A stretch of 47,891 nt of DNA from an uncultured Oscillospiraceae bacterium (GTDB lineage Bacteria; Bacillota; Clostridia; Oscillospirales; Oscillospiraceae): NCBI GenBank assembly GCA_905234625.1, contig CAJOIC010000011.1, positions 1-47,891 of the forward strand, given 5' to 3'. The notes beneath the pieces are model-generated. The model was not told the DNA's origin. It made no database searches and saw only the letters and a program-made list of their open reading frames with translations. Below, piece after piece: positions 1 to 7,824 of the stretch (within the stretch, counting starts at the first letter, position 1; every line of letters begins with the position of its first letter). Made by a program: the position numbers and the translations under genes.

Positions 1-2
1 GC

Positions 3-404
3 TATTGGCGCATCAACAACGACAAGTACTTCAACTACTATCCCGGCAACGGCCCCGAGCTCGCCAAGTGGCTGATGTACGAGAAGAAGATCAAGGCCAT
101 CGCCGGCACCTACGGCGCATCCGACGCCGTCGTGTGGCATTGCCCCTGCAAGGAGCAGATGCCCTGGCTGTACAACAACTACAAGCTGGCCACCGGCCGC
201 GACATCGACGTCGATTATCCCGACTATGAGCCCTGCCACCGCCTGTTCGGTCAGCACGGCCTCATGGCCATCGAGAACGCCGGCGGCGATATCGACCAGG
301 TCACCGGCAAGCGCATGACCATCGCGGCCTTCCCCTTCCGCTGCGAGGCGGCCGACGGCGGCATGGTTCGTCTTGTTGCCTGGGAAGAGGGCACTACCTG
401 GTGA
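3..404 (+). CDS. Cyclase-family (PF04199-type) metal hydrolase, C-terminal 133 residues only
   Basis: The open frame runs in from the left edge without a start and stops at TGA 402-404. The visible tail has the shape of the cyclase/kynurenine-formamidase-like family: a His-containing segment HRLFGQHGLMAIEN, then AAFPFRCEAADGGMVRLVAW, which matches the closing 'P...GxGxPxRxxA' block of that family. The diagnostic HxGTHxDxPxH metal motif would lie upstream and cannot be checked. In this context (next to a hydroxyacyl dehydrogenase, transhydroxylases and a BKACE) the attractive candidate is dihydrophloroglucinol cyclohydrolase, which opens the ring of dihydrophloroglucinol to 3-hydroxy-5-oxohexanoate. 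The family call is moderately sure; the exact reaction is inference from context. Alternative: another cyclase-family amidohydrolase. Confidence 0.6.
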   Translation, partial: YWRINNDKYFNYYPGNGPELAKWLMYEKKIKAIAGTYGASDAVVWHCPCKEQMPWLYNNYKLATGRDIDVDYPDYEPCHRLFGQHGLMAIENAGGDIDQVTGKRMTIAAFPFRCEAADGGMVRLVAWEEGTTW

Positions 405-550
405 TTTGACGGATCTTTTTCCGTATGGCGTCACCTCATTCGGTTGACGTACCTGAAGTACGCCTTCCCTCACTCGGTTTAGCCATACGAAAAAATCTCT
501 CGTCAAATGAGGGCTTTTCCGTGTGGCGTCGTCTTGCGAAAAAATCCCTC
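403..550. repeat. Palindromic intergenic repeat element, copy A, with a truncated inner copy
   Basis: The outer arms 403-428 and 482-508 are imperfect inverted repeats (ATTTGACG...CGTATGGC against its reverse complement). The centre has a short hairpin, CGTAC-CTGAA-GTACG (about 447-461), followed by CCTTCCCTC. A second, shorter palindrome, GAGGG at 509-513 with CCCTC at 546-550, repeats the left-arm sequence (TTTTCCGTGTGGCGTC at 515-530 against the same block with one change at 417-432). A related element lies at 23539-23660. It looks like a dispersed palindromic repeat and not a gene. Confidence 0.55.
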
Positions 551-576
551 ATTACCTGAGCAACTTGTATACACAT

Positions 577-606
577 CTGCAAGCCGGAACCCTTTCCGGC
601 TTGCAG
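577..606. terminator. Perfect 12-bp hairpin before the dehydrogenase gene
   Basis: Left arm CTGCAAGCCGGA (577-588), six-base loop, right arm TCCGGCTTGCAG (595-606). There is only a weak T stretch after it (TCTT), so it may be a weak terminator for the cyclase gene or a transcript-processing/stabilising stem in the leader of the dehydrogenase mRNA. Confidence 0.5.
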
Positions 607-649
607 TCTTATGCCGAGATTGTTAATTATTAAAGAAAGAAGTGTTATC

Positions 650-1615
650 ATGAAAACGCTTGCGGATATCAAAAAGATCGCCGTCCTGGGCGCCGGCACC
701 ATGGGCCCCGGCATCGCCCAGACCTACGCCATGGGCGGCTATGCCGTCACCATGTGGACCCGGTCCGAGGCCACCCGGGAGAAGGCCAAGGCCGCCTTGC
801 GGACCCAGCTCGAGACCTTCGCGGAGGAGGGCGAGATCGAGGCGGCGGACGTGGAGCCCATCCTCGCCCGCATCGACTTTGCCATGACGGTGGAGGAAGC
901 CGTCGCCGGCGCGGACTTCATCCAGGAGACCATCGTGGAGAATCGGGACGCCAAGACCGCCCTGTACGAGCAGCTGGCGGCCTGCGTGCCCTCCGATGTG
1001 ATCATCGCCTCCAACACCTCCGCCATGAACATCTTCGAGGTGGTCCCCGAGAAGCTCCTGCCCCAGCAGATCATTTGCCATTGGTACGCGCCCCCCCAGC
1101 TCATCCCCCTGGTGGAAGTCGTGAAGAGCGAGCAGGCGCCCCAGGAGTATGCGGACATCGCCATGGAGCTCCTCAAAAAGTGCGGCAAGACCGCCGTGCT
1201 CATGAAGAAGTTCATCCGGGGCTATATCGTGAACCGGCTCCAGCAGTGCCTGAACCGCGAGGTGTTCTACCTTCTGGACAACGGCTACTGCGACGCGGAG
1301 GCCATCGACCTGGCGGCCAAGGCCAGCTTCATCCCCCGGGCCTGCGTCCTGGGGCTTGTCAAGCGCGCCGATTTCGGCGGCCTGGACATGACCGCGAACA
1401 ACTACCGCAACCATTCGTATCACATGCCCGAGCACGGGGACGATATGCCCCATGTCCTGGAGGAGCATGTGGAGCACGGCGAGCTGGGCATCAAGACCGG
1501 CCACGGCTTCTATGACTATTCCGGCATGGACATCGAGGCTCTGAAGCAGAAGCGCGACAAGCAGCTGTTCGAGATCTTCCGTCTGGAGAAGAAATTCCTG
1601 AAAGACCCCGTGTGA
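650..1615 (+). CDS. 3-hydroxyacyl-CoA dehydrogenase family protein (candidate 3-hydroxy-5-oxohexanoate dehydrogenase)
   Basis: 321 residues. The N-terminal Rossmann fold has the NAD motif LGAGTMGPGIA (residues 13-23), SNTSAMNIFE follows at 121-130, and the catalytic His-Glu pair is H144 (HWYAPPQ) and E156. The C-terminal domain has the family's RGYIVNR and GHGFYDYS blocks. It is longer than 3-hydroxybutyryl-CoA dehydrogenase (about 282). I start it at ATG 650, where the protein begins MKTLADIKKI; a longer in-frame start at 611 adds unrelated residues and overlaps the hairpin region. Family membership is firm. Because it follows a cyclase-type hydrolase and sits in a transhydroxylase island, oxidation of (S)-3-hydroxy-5-oxohexanoate to triacetate is a specific but unproven proposal; a beta-oxidation role is the alternative. 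Confidence 0.85.
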   Translation: MKTLADIKKIAVLGAGTMGPGIAQTYAMGGYAVTMWTRSEATREKAKAALRTQLETFAEEGEIEAADVEPILARIDFAMTVEEAVAGADFIQETIVENRDAKTALYEQLAACVPSDVIIASNTSAMNIFEVVPEKLLPQQIICHWYAPPQLIPLVEVVKSEQAPQEYADIAMELLKKCGKTAVLMKKFIRGYIVNRLQQCLNREVFYLLDNGYCDAEAIDLAAKASFIPRACVLGLVKRADFGGLDMTANNYRNHSYHMPEHGDDMPHVLEEHVEHGELGIKTGHGFYDYSGMDIEALKQKRDKQLFEIFRLEKKFLKDPV

Positions 1616-1624
1616 TCTGATTTT

Positions 1625-3013
1625 ATGAGTATCTCTGTCTTCGTCGGCGTCCTGGTCACGGTCGTCCTCATCCTGGGCCTGAGCGTATACTCCGGCACCA
1701 GGATGAAAAAGGGCGGCAGCCAGCTCAACGGCACGGCTCTGACCGCCGGCATCATCATGGGCACCCTGGTGGGCGGCTCGTCCACCGTGGGTACCGCCCA
1801 GCTCGCCTACAATTACGGCATGTCCGCCTGGTGGTTCACCCTGGGCGGCGGCTTGTCATGCCTTGTGCTGGCTCTGGTCTTCGTGGGACCCCTGCGGCAT
1901 AACGGCGGACGCACTCTCATCGGCATGGTGGAGCACGAGTTCGGTCCCGCCGCGGGCCTGTCCGCCTCCATCCTGAACACCGTGGGCACCTTCATAAACG
2001 TCATATCCCAGATGATCGCGGCGTCGGCGGTGCTGGCGGTGCTGTTCCCGAAGATGGGCCTTGTGTGGGAGCTTATCATCTCCATGGCCTTCATGATCGC
2101 CTATGTGGTCATCGGCGGCCGGAAGGGCGCCGGCATGGTGGGCATCCTGAAGCTGGTGCTTCTGTATATCGCCATGATCGGCAGCGGTGTGATGGTGCTG
2201 AGGATGACCGGCGGCGTGGCGGGGTTCACGGACATGGTCCGGGGCATCGACAACCCGGACGGGGTGGATTTCTTCAGCCTGTTCGCCCGGGGCGCCGGAA
2301 CGGACCTCGGCGCGGGGGTGTCGCTGCTTCTCGGCGTGCTGACCACCCAGACCTACGCCCAGGCGGTGCTCTCCGCCAAGTCCGACGCCTCCGCCCGGGC
2401 GGGAGCCCTGGTCTCCACCTTCCTCATCCCGCCCATCGGCATCGGCGGCATCCTGGTGGGGCTGTATATGCGGGCGCACTTCCCCGGCATCGCCGCGAAA
2501 ACGGCTCTGACCTCCTTTGTCACCATGTATATGCCCGGGGCTTTGGGCGGCATCGTCCTGGGCACCCTGTTCATTGCCGTGGTGGGCACGGGGGCGGGAC
2601 TGGCGCTCGGCATGAGCTTCGTGCTGAACGAGGATATCCTGGACCGCTTCACCCACAGGTTCGACGGCCCCCAGAAGCAGCGGCTCATGGGCCGGGTGTG
2701 GATGGTGCTGGTGCTTGCGCTGGCCTGCGTGCTGTCCATGGGAAGCCTCGGGGACACCATCCTGTCCTTCGCCTTCATGTCCATGGGTTTCCGGGCGGCG
2801 GCGGTGTTCGCGTCCCTGTGCGCGGCGCTGTTCTTCCCGGGGAAGGTGGACCGCCGCTGGGCGGTGGCCTCCATCATCACGGGTCCCGTGGCGGTGCTGG
2901 CGGGGAAACTCATGGGCCTGCCCTTCGACTCCCTGTTTTTGGGCATCGGCGTGGGGATCGTCCTGATCCTCATAGGCGCCGCCGTCCGGGCACGCCGGAC
3001 CGGGCAAGCTTGA
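1625..3013 (+). CDS. Sodium:solute symporter family transporter
   Basis: 462 residues, strongly hydrophobic, about 12-13 membrane segments, starting 9 bp after the dehydrogenase stop and so probably in the same operon. The early segment VGGSSTVGTAQLAYNYGMSA is typical of the SSS family (cation/solute symporters such as PanF/PutP relatives). The substrate cannot be read from sequence. Given its position between the aromatic-catabolism enzymes and a LysR regulator, uptake of an aromatic acid or polyphenol fragment (gallate, for example) driven by Na+ is the natural inference. The ribosome site is weak (GTGATCTGATTTT precedes the ATG), which suggests translational coupling to the upstream gene. 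Confidence 0.85.
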   Translation: MSISVFVGVLVTVVLILGLSVYSGTRMKKGGSQLNGTALTAGIIMGTLVGGSSTVGTAQLAYNYGMSAWWFTLGGGLSCLVLALVFVGPLRHNGGRTLIGMVEHEFGPAAGLSASILNTVGTFINVISQMIAASAVLAVLFPKMGLVWELIISMAFMIAYVVIGGRKGAGMVGILKLVLLYIAMIGSGVMVLRMTGGVAGFTDMVRGIDNPDGVDFFSLFARGAGTDLGAGVSLLLGVLTTQTYAQAVLSAKSDASARAGALVSTFLIPPIGIGGILVGLYMRAHFPGIAAKTALTSFVTMYMPGALGGIVLGTLFIAVVGTGAGLALGMSFVLNEDILDRFTHRFDGPQKQRLMGRVWMVLVLALACVLSMGSLGDTILSFAFMSMGFRAAAVFASLCAALFFPGKVDRRWAVASIITGPVAVLAGKLMGLPFDSLFLGIGVGIVLILIGAAVRARRTGQA

Positions 3014-3037
3014 TTTTGCCGCGCTGTCTGCTATAAT
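3010..3037 (+). promoter_or_regulatory. Sigma-A-type promoter of the LysR gene
   Basis: TTGATT (3010-3015), 16-bp spacer, TATAAT (3032-3037). The -35 box overlaps the TGA stop of the symporter, so the regulator has its own transcript even though it follows the operon closely. Confidence 0.75.
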
Positions 3038-3061
3038 GGACGCAACGGAGGAAAACGTATC

Positions 3062-3949
3062 ATGCTCAACGAGGTGTCGATCCGCTGTTTTCTGACCCTG
3101 GCCCAGACGCTCAGCTTCACGGAGACGGCGAAAATTCGATACATGACCCAGCAGTCTGTCAGCAAGTACATCGCCAAAATGGAGGAGGACCTGGGCTTCC
3201 AGCTGTTCATCCGCACCCATCACTATGTGAAGCTGACGAAGGCCGGGGAGGCGTTCTACGCCTTTTTCAAGGAGTTCAGCGAGAGGTTCGAGGACGTATC
3301 CGAGCAGACCAAGAACTACTACGACAGCATGTTCAACTCCCTCCACATCGGCTATCTGGAGTGGCTGGAGATCTCCGCCAGCATCGGCAAGGCGCTGAAG
3401 GTCCTCCAGGGGACGAACCCCGCCCTCCGGTTCGTGGGGGAGAAGCACCCTCAGTATGAGCTGAACGAGCTCTTCATGAACCGGAAGCTTGACCTCATCA
3501 TCACGTATAAGGAATTCGCGCCCAACGGGACCGGCCTCAAGAAGCTGAAGATCCAGGAGTCCCCCCTGGTGCTGCTGGTGTCCCCGGACCACCCCAAGGC
3601 CACGGACGCCGCCACGGTGGACGATTTCCGGCACGAGCCCTTCATCAAGGCCGCCTCCAGCCGGGAGACCCTGTCCGAGAGCAAGAACCGCGCCAGACGC
3701 CAGTGCCGGGAGCTTGGCTTCACCCCGTCGGAGATCATGATCTCCCCGAACCTGGAGTCCGCGTACATGGCGGCGGAGTTCGGCCAGGGGGTGCTGGTCT
3801 CCACCATGCTCTCCCGCATGAGCCTCCACTCGGAGCTCAAATGCTACGATATCGGCGTGTCGGAGGATCTTCTCTGCTTCTGGCACGAGGACGAGGAAAA
3901 ACCCGCAGTGGCGGCCTTTGCTTCGGTGCTGGAGCAGGTGCACAACTGA
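3062..3949 (+). CDS. LysR-family transcriptional regulator
   Basis: 295 residues. The N-terminal winged helix-turn-helix (residues about 3-62: VSIRCFLTLAQTLSFTETAK, then MTQQSVSKYIAKMEEDLGF) is the standard LTTR DNA-binding domain, followed by a periplasmic-binding-like effector domain (about 90-290). The start ATG 3062 has an upstream GGAGGAAAA. It has its own promoter and ends in a strong hairpin shared with the convergent thioesterase. LTTRs usually control neighbouring catabolic genes in response to a pathway intermediate, so the symporter/dehydrogenase operon is the likely target; the inducer is unknown. Confidence 0.92.
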   Translation: MLNEVSIRCFLTLAQTLSFTETAKIRYMTQQSVSKYIAKMEEDLGFQLFIRTHHYVKLTKAGEAFYAFFKEFSERFEDVSEQTKNYYDSMFNSLHIGYLEWLEISASIGKALKVLQGTNPALRFVGEKHPQYELNELFMNRKLDLIITYKEFAPNGTGLKKLKIQESPLVLLVSPDHPKATDAATVDDFRHEPFIKAASSRETLSESKNRARRQCRELGFTPSEIMISPNLESAYMAAEFGQGVLVSTMLSRMSLHSELKCYDIGVSEDLLCFWHEDEEKPAVAAFASVLEQVHN

Positions 3950-3968
3950 TATTGATCGTAGATGACAT

Positions 3969-4000
3969 ACGCCCGCACGGCATTCCGTGCGGGCGTTTTG
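3969..4000. terminator. Bidirectional terminator between LysR and thioesterase genes
   Basis: Perfect 12-bp stem ACGCCCGCACGG (3969-3980) / CCGTGCGGGCGT (3985-3996) with a CATT loop, followed by T residues on the plus strand. It serves two convergent genes. Confidence 0.8.
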
Positions 4001-4007
4001 AATGTCT

Positions 4008-4424
4008 CTAGACCTCCGGCTCCACCGCGGCGGTGAGCTTTGCGTACACCTCCGGGAGGGCGGCCTCCATGTCCAGGCTCCTGTGGTCCGGGCCGGTCCA
4101 GATGTGGAAGGTATCGCACACGTTCACGAGCTTTCCCTCGCAGAAGGTCTCGTAGTGCAGCCGCAGCTTCTTCGGCGCGCAGAAGGTGGCCTTTGTCCGG
4201 ATGAGGACGGTCCCGGGGTAGGATACCGCCGCCTTGTATTGGACGTGCAGGTCTACCATGGGCGGGTCGATGCCGCGCTCGTGCATGGCGCTGTATCCGA
4301 AGCCCAGCTTCTCGAAATAGTCCATCCGGGCGATCTCGTACCACACGGGATATACCGCGTGGTGGACGATGCTCATGGGGTCGCAGTCGGGGTAACGGAC
4401 GGCGACGGCGGTCTCAGATATCAT
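4008..4424 (-). CDS. Acyl-CoA thioesterase, hotdog fold (YbgC/FadM-like)
   Basis: 138 residues, close to the usual length. The N-terminal block VRYPDCDPMSIVHHAVYPVW is the signature of the 4-hydroxybenzoyl-CoA thioesterase/YbgC group; D15 aligns with the catalytic Asp and is followed by the conserved HHxxY. Start ATG at 4424 is preceded by AAGGAGG. It hydrolyses an acyl- or aroyl-CoA thioester, substrate unknown. It lies just downstream of the transporter pseudogene but a terminator hairpin (4442-4477) separates them, so it probably relies on read-through or an unseen promoter. Confidence 0.85.
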   Translation of the reverse strand: MISETAVAVRYPDCDPMSIVHHAVYPVWYEIARMDYFEKLGFGYSAMHERGIDPPMVDLHVQYKAAVSYPGTVLIRTKATFCAPKKLRLHYETFCEGKLVNVCDTFHIWTGPDHRSLDMEAALPEVYAKLTAAVEPEV

Positions 4425-4441
4425 AGTATCCTCCTTATGGA

Positions 4442-4477
4442 AAAACTGCCCTTGCCCTCACGGACAAAGGCAGTTTT
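4442..4477 (-). terminator. Terminator of the OFA transporter gene
   Basis: Arms AAAACTGCC (4442-4450) and GGCAGTTTT (4469-4477). On the minus strand the stem ends in a T run, just after the transporter stop and just before the ribosome site of the thioesterase. Confidence 0.7.
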
Positions 4478-4487
4478 CGGGTTTTCA

Positions 4488-5709
4488 TTACGCGCTCCGC
4501 TTTTTCAGGTAGGAGTTTATGTACATCATGAGGAACACGGGGATGATGGCGGTAATGGCGCCCATGATGAAGGTGGAGTTGATGCCGGTGGCGGTCATGG
4601 TGGACACGTCCACGCTGGCGTTCAGGAAGGTGGCGGAGACCCAGTTGAAGAAGATGGACGAGAAGCCCAGGGCCAGCATGGCGACGCCGTAGTTGGTGCC
4701 GGAGTTCTTCGGCCCGAAGAGGTCGGTGGACAGCGCCGCGTTCAGCGCGGAGGGCCCGCCGTAGGCAAAGGCGATGATGGCGATGGTGGCGAAGTAGCCG
4801 AAGCCGCCGATGAAGGTCATGAGGATGGCGCCGAGGAGCGTCAGCCCGCAGAGGACATACATGGTGTTGGAACGGCCGATCTTATCGGACAGGGAGGCCA
4901 TGATGAGACGGCCCGCGGCGTTCGTGATGCCGGTGAAGGACACGCAGGCGATGGCCATGGACTCCGTCAGGCCCCGGACCATGCCCAGGTCCTTGATGAG
5001 GGGGACGCAGAGGTTCCAGGTGCCGTTGATGAAGAAGATGGAGAAGAACAGGGCCCAGAAGGCGGGGAGCTTGATGGCCTGGCCCAGGGTGAAGTTCACA
5101 TCGCCGGACACGGTCTTGGCGGGGAGGTTCAGACCCTGCAGGTACTCCTCGTCGGGCAGGGAGATGAACAGGCAGGCGACGAAGCCGGCCACGGCGAACA
5201 CGATGCCCAGGGTCAGGAACACCGGGACGAAGTTCACGATGCCCTCCGCGTTCCGCCACTGGTTCATGAGCATGTTCGATACCGGGGTGAACACCACGGT
5301 GGACAGTCCGAAGGCGGAGCAGGCGAGGCCGGAGGCCAGGCCGCGCTTATGGGGCAGCCACTTCTGGATGCAGGAGATGCAGGCGCCGTAGGCAAAGCCC
5401 GAGCCCAGACCCGCCATCACGGCGTAGGTCAGGTAGAACAGGCCGGGGGACTTCACGAAGGCAGTGAGGATGACGCCCACGGAGAAAAGAGCGACGCCCA
5501 GGATGCAGGTGAGCTTGGGGCCCTTCTTGTCGTTGATGACGCCGCCGATGAGGTTGCCGAAGACGAAGGCGAAGATCATGTAGGACGACCCAGCCGTAGG
5601 CGGCCACGATGTTGGAGCGGAAGGCGCTCCATAGATACAGGATGCCGACGCACAGCTGCACGACCAGACACGCGATAATGGAGACCCAGGGATTTTTCCG
5701 GTTTTTCAC
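4488..5709 (-). pseudogene. OFA-family MFS transporter broken by a frameshift with a small internal deletion
   Basis: Two frames make one protein. Residues 1-40, starting at GTG 5709 with an upstream AGAGGAA, read MKNRKNPWVSIIACLVVQLC and continue to AAYGW; the rest, from about 5588 down to 4488, continues SSYMIFAFVFGNLIGG with the remaining membrane segments. The break is at 5586-5592. Compared with the intact OFA protein at 29096-30295, about 8 residues between the Trp and the next helix are missing, and the lost length is not a multiple of three. OFA proteins are oxalate/formate-antiporter relatives carrying organic anions. Either this is a recent pseudogene or the assembly lost about 23 or 26 bases. 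The reading frame is otherwise well kept, with no internal stops, which favours a very recent event or an assembly error. Confidence 0.75.
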
Positions 5710-5730
5710 GACACATTCCTCTTTTCCAAT

Positions 5731-5785
5731 AATTAGGTAACTAATTGAACATTGGAATTATACCACGGTGTGCCGTCTCCGTCTA
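5731..5785 (-). promoter_or_regulatory. Promoter and candidate operator of the OFA transporter gene
   Basis: On the minus strand TAGACG (5780-5785), 17 bp, TATAAT (5757-5762). Just downstream is the dyad AATTAG-GTAA-CTAATT (5731-5746), itself flanked by CCAAT (5726-5730) and ATTGG (5751-5755). Its place right after the -10 box suits a repressor site. Confidence 0.55.
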
Positions 5786-5989
5786 CTATTGATACAAAAT
5801 AAACTACAAAGATCTTCAGCGGGCCGCCCCGGGCCCGGCGATCTTCGGGCTGAGTGGGGTGCGGTGACGAGCCGCTGTCGGTGAAGAGTATATCTCGCGA
5901 ACTTTTATGGATGTTCGCTCGACACACTCTTCCCCTCCACGGCATCGAGTCGGGCTTTCTGCGTCAGCCCGGACAACACCCGGTACGGC
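5786..5989. other. Intergenic region between modC and the OFA transporter
   Basis: No gene recognised. A hairpin, GTCGGGCT (5949-5956) with AGCCCGGAC (5966-5974), lies just past the modC stop and could end the mod transcript on the minus strand, but it has no clear T run. Confidence 0.4.
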
Positions 5990-7039
5990 TTACTCCTCCA
6001 GCAGCATCAGCGCCTCGTCCGGGAAGCGGAGGAGGAGCCGGCCCTTCGGCAGCGCCGCATATTCCTTTTTGGTAACGGCCCATTCGAACGGTTTCCCGTC
6101 AAAGCCCGGGCGGCGCAGGAATACGACATATTCGAAGGGATCCTCGAGGACGGATACGACCTCCATCTGGTATGTGTTTTCGCCCGGAGCGTCGGCCAGC
6201 TCCGCGTAGTGCCGCCGCAGACCGGCGATGTCTCCGGTCTTCTCGCCGCGGACGGACAGCTCCATGCCCCAGTCGTCGGCGGTGAAGACCGTGCGTCCGT
6301 TTTCGTGCCGCAGATGCGATACGGCGCTGAAATTCTTGCATCCGGTGAGCATGGCGGCGGTGAGAGTGCCGGGATCACGGAACAGCTCGTGCTTCTCGCC
6401 GATGGCGTCGATCTGTCCGGCGTTGTAAACGGCGATGCTGTCCGCCATGCGGAACACCTCGTCCCGGCTGTGGCTGACGAGCAGCGTCGTGCCGCCGAAA
6501 TCGCGCAGCACGGCCGTCACCTCCCGTTCCATGCGGTCCCGCAGGTGGGAGTCGAGGGCGGAGAAGGGCTCGTCGAGCATGAGCAGCTCCGGGCGTCCGA
6601 CCATGATGCGGGCGAGCGCCGCCCGCTGCTGCTGTCCGCCGGAGAGCTCGGAGGGGAGACGGTCCTCGAGTCCCTGCAGCTGGAAGCGCTCCGCCGCCTC
6701 CTCTGCGGCAGCACGGCGCTGCGCCCTGGTGCCCGTGCGGACGCCGGTCATGATGTTCTGCAGTACGGTCATCGTGGGGAAGAGAGCGTAATTCTGGAAC
6801 AGCAGGCCCACATGCCGCTTCTGCGGCGGGAGGTTGATCCCGTGCTCGCTGTCAAAGAATACCCGTCCGTTCACGGCGATGTATCCGCTGTCGGGCGTGA
6901 TGATGCCGGCGATCGCCCGGAGGGTAAGGCTTTTGCCGCAGCCGGAGCCGCCCAGCAGGGCCAGGATCTCGTCTCCGGCGGTGAAGGCCACGTCAAGCTT
7001 AAAGGAACCGAGATCTTTTTTTATTACAGCTTCGATCAT
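5990..7039 (-). CDS. modC: Molybdate ABC transporter, ATP-binding subunit
   Basis: 349 residues. Walker A GGSGCGKS (30-37), Q-loop FQNYALFP, signature LSGGQQQR, Walker B LLMLDEP and the H-switch VSH are all present, so the ATPase looks active. About 110 residues follow the nucleotide-binding domain, in the place of the usual regulatory TOBE/Mop region. It lies 3 bp after modB, in one transcription unit. Molybdate import fits the two molybdoenzymes and the Moco operon downstream; tungstate is the main alternative substrate. Confidence 0.88.
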   Translation of the reverse strand: MIEAVIKKDLGSFKLDVAFTAGDEILALLGGSGCGKSLTLRAIAGIITPDSGYIAVNGRVFFDSEHGINLPPQKRHVGLLFQNYALFPTMTVLQNIMTGVRTGTRAQRRAAAEEAAERFQLQGLEDRLPSELSGGQQQRAALARIMVGRPELLMLDEPFSALDSHLRDRMEREVTAVLRDFGGTTLLVSHSRDEVFRMADSIAVYNAGQIDAIGEKHELFRDPGTLTAAMLTGCKNFSAVSHLRHENGRTVFTADDWGMELSVRGEKTGDIAGLRRHYAELADAPGENTYQMEVVSVLEDPFEYVVFLRRPGFDGKPFEWAVTKKEYAALPKGRLLLRFPDEALMLLEE

Positions 7040-7042
7040 GGG

Positions 7043-7744
7043 TCACCAGCGCCTTTCCCGTTTTCCGCCCGTCGTAAGGTTCATGAGCACCACGATGCCG
7101 AAGGCGATGAGCATCACGACCGCGACCCAGATGCCCGCGGTCACATAGTCTCCGTTCTGGACGATGGCGGTCGCGATCTTCTGCGAGATCGTGCCGGTCT
7201 TGCCGGCGATGTTCCCGGCGAGCATGCTCGTCGCGCCGTACTCGCCCAGCGCCCGGGCGAAGGTCAGGATCGCGCCGGAGACGATGCCCGGACGCGCCGT
7301 GGGGATGACGACGCGCCGGAAGATCTCGCCCTCCGACATGCCGAGGGTGCGCCCGGCGTAGATGAGGTTTTCGTCGACCTGCTCGAAGGCGGCCCGGGCG
7401 TTGCGGTACATGAGCGGGAAGGCGATGACGCTCGCCGCAATGATACAGCCGAGCCAGGTCTGTACGACCTTGATCCCCATCTCGTGGTACAGATAGGAGC
7501 CGAAGGGCCGCCGCAGACTGAAGATCAGCAGCAGGAAAAAGCCCGCTACCGTCGGCGGCAGGACCATGGGCAGCGTCAGAAAGCCGTCGATCACGGCGCG
7601 GGCGCGGCTGCCCAGCCGGAGTACGCCGCGGGCGGCCCACAGACCGAGAAAGAAGCACAGGATCGTCGCCACGACGCCCGTCTTGAGGGAGATCCACAGC
7701 GGCGACCAGTCGAGGGAGCGAAAAATGTCCAGAAGCTCCTGCAT
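7043..7744 (-). CDS. modB: Molybdate ABC transporter, permease subunit
   Basis: 233 residues with about five membrane segments and the ABC permease EAA-like loop (DENLIYAGRTLGMSEGEIFR). The segment TLPMVLPPTVAGFFLLL is typical of ModB. I start it at ATG 7744 (MQELLDIF), because GAGGTGAT lies 6-7 bases upstream; a GTG at 7753 is also in frame but would overlap that ribosome site. It is followed 3 bp later by modC. Confidence 0.9.
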   Translation of the reverse strand: MQELLDIFRSLDWSPLWISLKTGVVATILCFFLGLWAARGVLRLGSRARAVIDGFLTLPMVLPPTVAGFFLLLIFSLRRPFGSYLYHEMGIKVVQTWLGCIIAASVIAFPLMYRNARAAFEQVDENLIYAGRTLGMSEGEIFRRVVIPTARPGIVSGAILTFARALGEYGATSMLAGNIAGKTGTISQKIATAIVQNGDYVTAGIWVAVVMLIAFGIVVLMNLTTGGKRERRW

Positions 7745-7767
7745 GCATATCACCTCACGTTTTCTTC

Positions 7768-7796
7768 ATTATAACAGAAAAAGGGGCTGCGTGAAA
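7768..7796 (-). promoter_or_regulatory. Candidate promoter of modBC inside the modA terminator
   Basis: On the minus strand TTTCAC (7791-7796), 17 bp, TATAAT (7768-7773). The -35 box falls in the loop of the terminator hairpin that follows modA, so modBC could be transcribed separately from modA. Confidence 0.5.
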
Positions 7797-7810
7797 GCGG
7801 CCCCTTTTCT
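7776..7810 (-). terminator. Hairpin after modA
   Basis: Arms 7776-7787 and 7800-7810 (AGAAAA-GGGGC type, one bulged A) with a 12-base loop; T-rich on the minus-strand exit. It probably attenuates transcription from modA into modBC, giving more binding protein than permease, as is common for ABC importers. Confidence 0.65.
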
Positions 7811-7824
7811 TTTCGGTGATCGGA

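Noticed and set aside
4002-5678. 558-codon plus-strand open frame over the thioesterase and OFA genes
   Set aside because: Antisense shadow; both minus-strand genes have family motifs and ribosome sites.
5733-6209. Short frames between modC and the OFA transporter
   Set aside because: No ribosome sites or recognisable features; partly antisense to modC.
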